Below the pieces are notes generated by a model. It did not search any database. It saw nothing but the letters and a program-made list of their open reading frames with translations, and was not told the DNA's origin. A program made the position numbers and the translations under genes. From Candidatus Uhrbacteria bacterium (lineage in GTDB: Bacteria; Patescibacteriota; Patescibacteriia; 2-12-FULL-60-25), in the NCBI GenBank assembly GCA_020854265.1, contig JADZFU010000006.1, positions 1 to 64,000 on the forward strand: a DNA stretch of 64,000 nt, in the 5' to 3' direction. The number at the start of each line of letters is the position of its first letter. Position 1 is the first letter of the stretch. This document shows, one piece after another, positions 62,057 to 64,000 of the stretch.

Positions 62057-62080
62057 AACCCCGCGAGAATACGCGGGGTT
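62057..62080 (+). terminator. Terminator before hrcA
   Basis: AACCCCGCG with CGCGGGGTT around AGAATA, followed by TTTCG. Confidence 0.85.
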
Positions 62081-62089
62081 TTTCGTTTC

Positions 62090-62124
62090 TTGACGCATTA
62101 GCACTCTCTGTTTTAGACTGCCAA
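62090..62124 (+). promoter_or_regulatory. hrcA promoter with CIRCE-like operator
   Basis: TTGACG (62090), 17-nt spacer, TTAGAC. Overlapping it is TTAGCACTC-N9-GACTGCCAA (62098-62124), which matches the CIRCE consensus in 16 of 18 arm positions with the exact 9-nt spacing. CIRCE is the known HrcA-binding site. The hrcA ATG lies 3 nt after it. Confidence 0.85.
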
Positions 62125-62126
62125 TT

Positions 62127-62804
62127 ATGGATTTAACTCCCGAACAGCTCCTGCGGCTTGTTCTGCAGGAATATATCGAGACCGCGGCACCGGTCGGCTC
62201 CCAATACTTGGTCGAGCGCTACACTCTGGGCATTAGTCCCGCTACGGTCCGCAACTGGTTCGCCGAGCTCGATGAGCTTGGCCTGCTCGAGCAGCCGCAT
62301 ACCTCGGGCGGACGCATCCCGACCGAAGCCGCCTTCAAGCAGTATGTAGAGCAGGGGCTTGTGCCAAAGCCGGCCGGCAAGCGTTCGCGCGAACGGTTGG
62401 TCGCCGCCGCCCGCTACTCGCACGATGAACGTCTCAAATCTATTGCCCGCGAATTATCCGAGCTGACCGGTCTCACGGCAATCGTCGCCTACGAAGGCAC
62501 CGACACGTATTACACGGGACTTTCCAAACTCTTGGCCCAGCCGGAGTTCCGCGATTGGCAGAGTGTCGTCCATCTCACCAAGCTGCTCGACCAGCTCGAC
62601 CAAACTCTTGCCGGTCTCCGCCGCATCCGGTTCGACGAACCGCTCGTCCTGCTCGGAAAAGACTGCCCCTTCGGTCCCGACTGCTCGCTTCTCGTTGCGA
62701 GAGGCCCGCATGGCGAACTCATCGGCCTACTCGGACCGATCCGCATGGAATACCAAGAAGCCATGTCCCATCTTATTTCCGCTCTTGATGCCTTGAACTC
62801 ATAA
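62127..62804 (+). CDS. hrcA: Heat-shock repressor HrcA (short form)
   Basis: 225 aa, against about 340 in most bacteria. Winged helix with the family signature EYIETAAPVGSQYLVERYTLGISPATVRN (split here: PVGSQ, SPATVRNWFAEL, LEQPHTSGGRIPTEAAFKQY) and a reduced GAF-like part (DEPLVLLGKDCPFG, GELIGLLGPIRMEY). The insert domain seems absent. It represses its own operon through CIRCE. There is no SD and the ATG is next to the predicted start site, so it is probably leaderless. Confidence 0.93.
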   Translation: MDLTPEQLLRLVLQEYIETAAPVGSQYLVERYTLGISPATVRNWFAELDELGLLEQPHTSGGRIPTEAAFKQYVEQGLVPKPAGKRSRERLVAAARYSHDERLKSIARELSELTGLTAIVAYEGTDTYYTGLSKLLAQPEFRDWQSVVHLTKLLDQLDQTLAGLRRIRFDEPLVLLGKDCPFGPDCSLLVARGPHGELIGLLGPIRMEYQEAMSHLISALDALNS

Positions 62805-62807
62805 TCT

Positions 62808-64000
<1,193 letters not shown>

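Overview
The window looks like a chromosome segment of a Patescibacteria (Candidate Phyla Radiation) bacterium, probably Parcubacteria-like (inference). Reasons: short versions of core proteins (TsaB about 132 aa, HrcA about 225 aa, XseA 371 aa), families common in that group (DUF4012, GerMN/Gmad2 lipoproteins, C39-like peptidases, CapA-like phosphatase, many GT2/GT4 glycosyltransferases), tight gene packing, and many ordinary genes with a -10 box only 6-13 nt upstream of ATG and no Shine-Dalgarno (SD) sequence, as expected for leaderless mRNAs. TGA is used as a stop. I see no tRNA, rRNA, CRISPR array or insertion sequence.

Two gene classes are interleaved. Class A (most genes, moderate GC) is the housekeeping and envelope set: gpmI-nth-PAP2-mltG (3.1-6.9 kb), a UvrD/PcrA helicase, lipoproteins and a divergent MetK-like protein (9.8-12 kb), a cyclophilin lipoprotein, C39-like protease, Gmad2/GerMN proteins and a CapA-like protein (12-16.8 kb), xseAB, an L10 leader with rplJ-rplL (19.5-20.8 kb), a PP2C-like/beta-propeller membrane protein, tsaB, a GT2 and DUF4012 block (25-30.4 kb), mreB, GT4 and TrmB genes, an O-antigen-ligase/GT4 block (39.9-44.4 kb), a GH-like/FG-GAP exoprotein and an Ig-like surface protein (45-48.8 kb), an AT-rich trypsin-like protease, queA, an AbrB-headed MacAB-like exporter (51.5-56.8 kb) and hrcA-grpE-dnaK at the right edge under a CIRCE-like element.

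Class B genes are clearly GC-richer, mostly carry a good SD sequence, and usually have their own TTGACA/G-N17 promoter and an intrinsic terminator. They lie at 1.3-2.9, 7.0-7.6, 31.5-32.0, 34.0-34.6, 34.9-39.9, 44.4-45.1 and 56.8-62.1 kb. Almost none matches a family I recognise, apart from a NUDIX-like protein and three lipoproteins with MopE-type metal-binding repeats and DAG-rich linkers reminiscent of Myxococcota proteins.

The most unusual finding is in the gene-poor stretch at 34.0-34.7 kb. Two consecutive minus-strand transcription units each encode a very short peptide. The two share an LGSQ-x4-RRWFLRP-x2-NC-x2-G ending, and 10 of the 14 identical residues are written with different synonymous codons, so the peptide itself appears to be under selection. 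Further points of interest are a MetK homologue without the catalytic GHPDK motif, a novel C-terminal domain shared by two MopE-region lipoproteins, a paralogous pair of small class B proteins, and -35 boxes built on the stop codon of the preceding gene.
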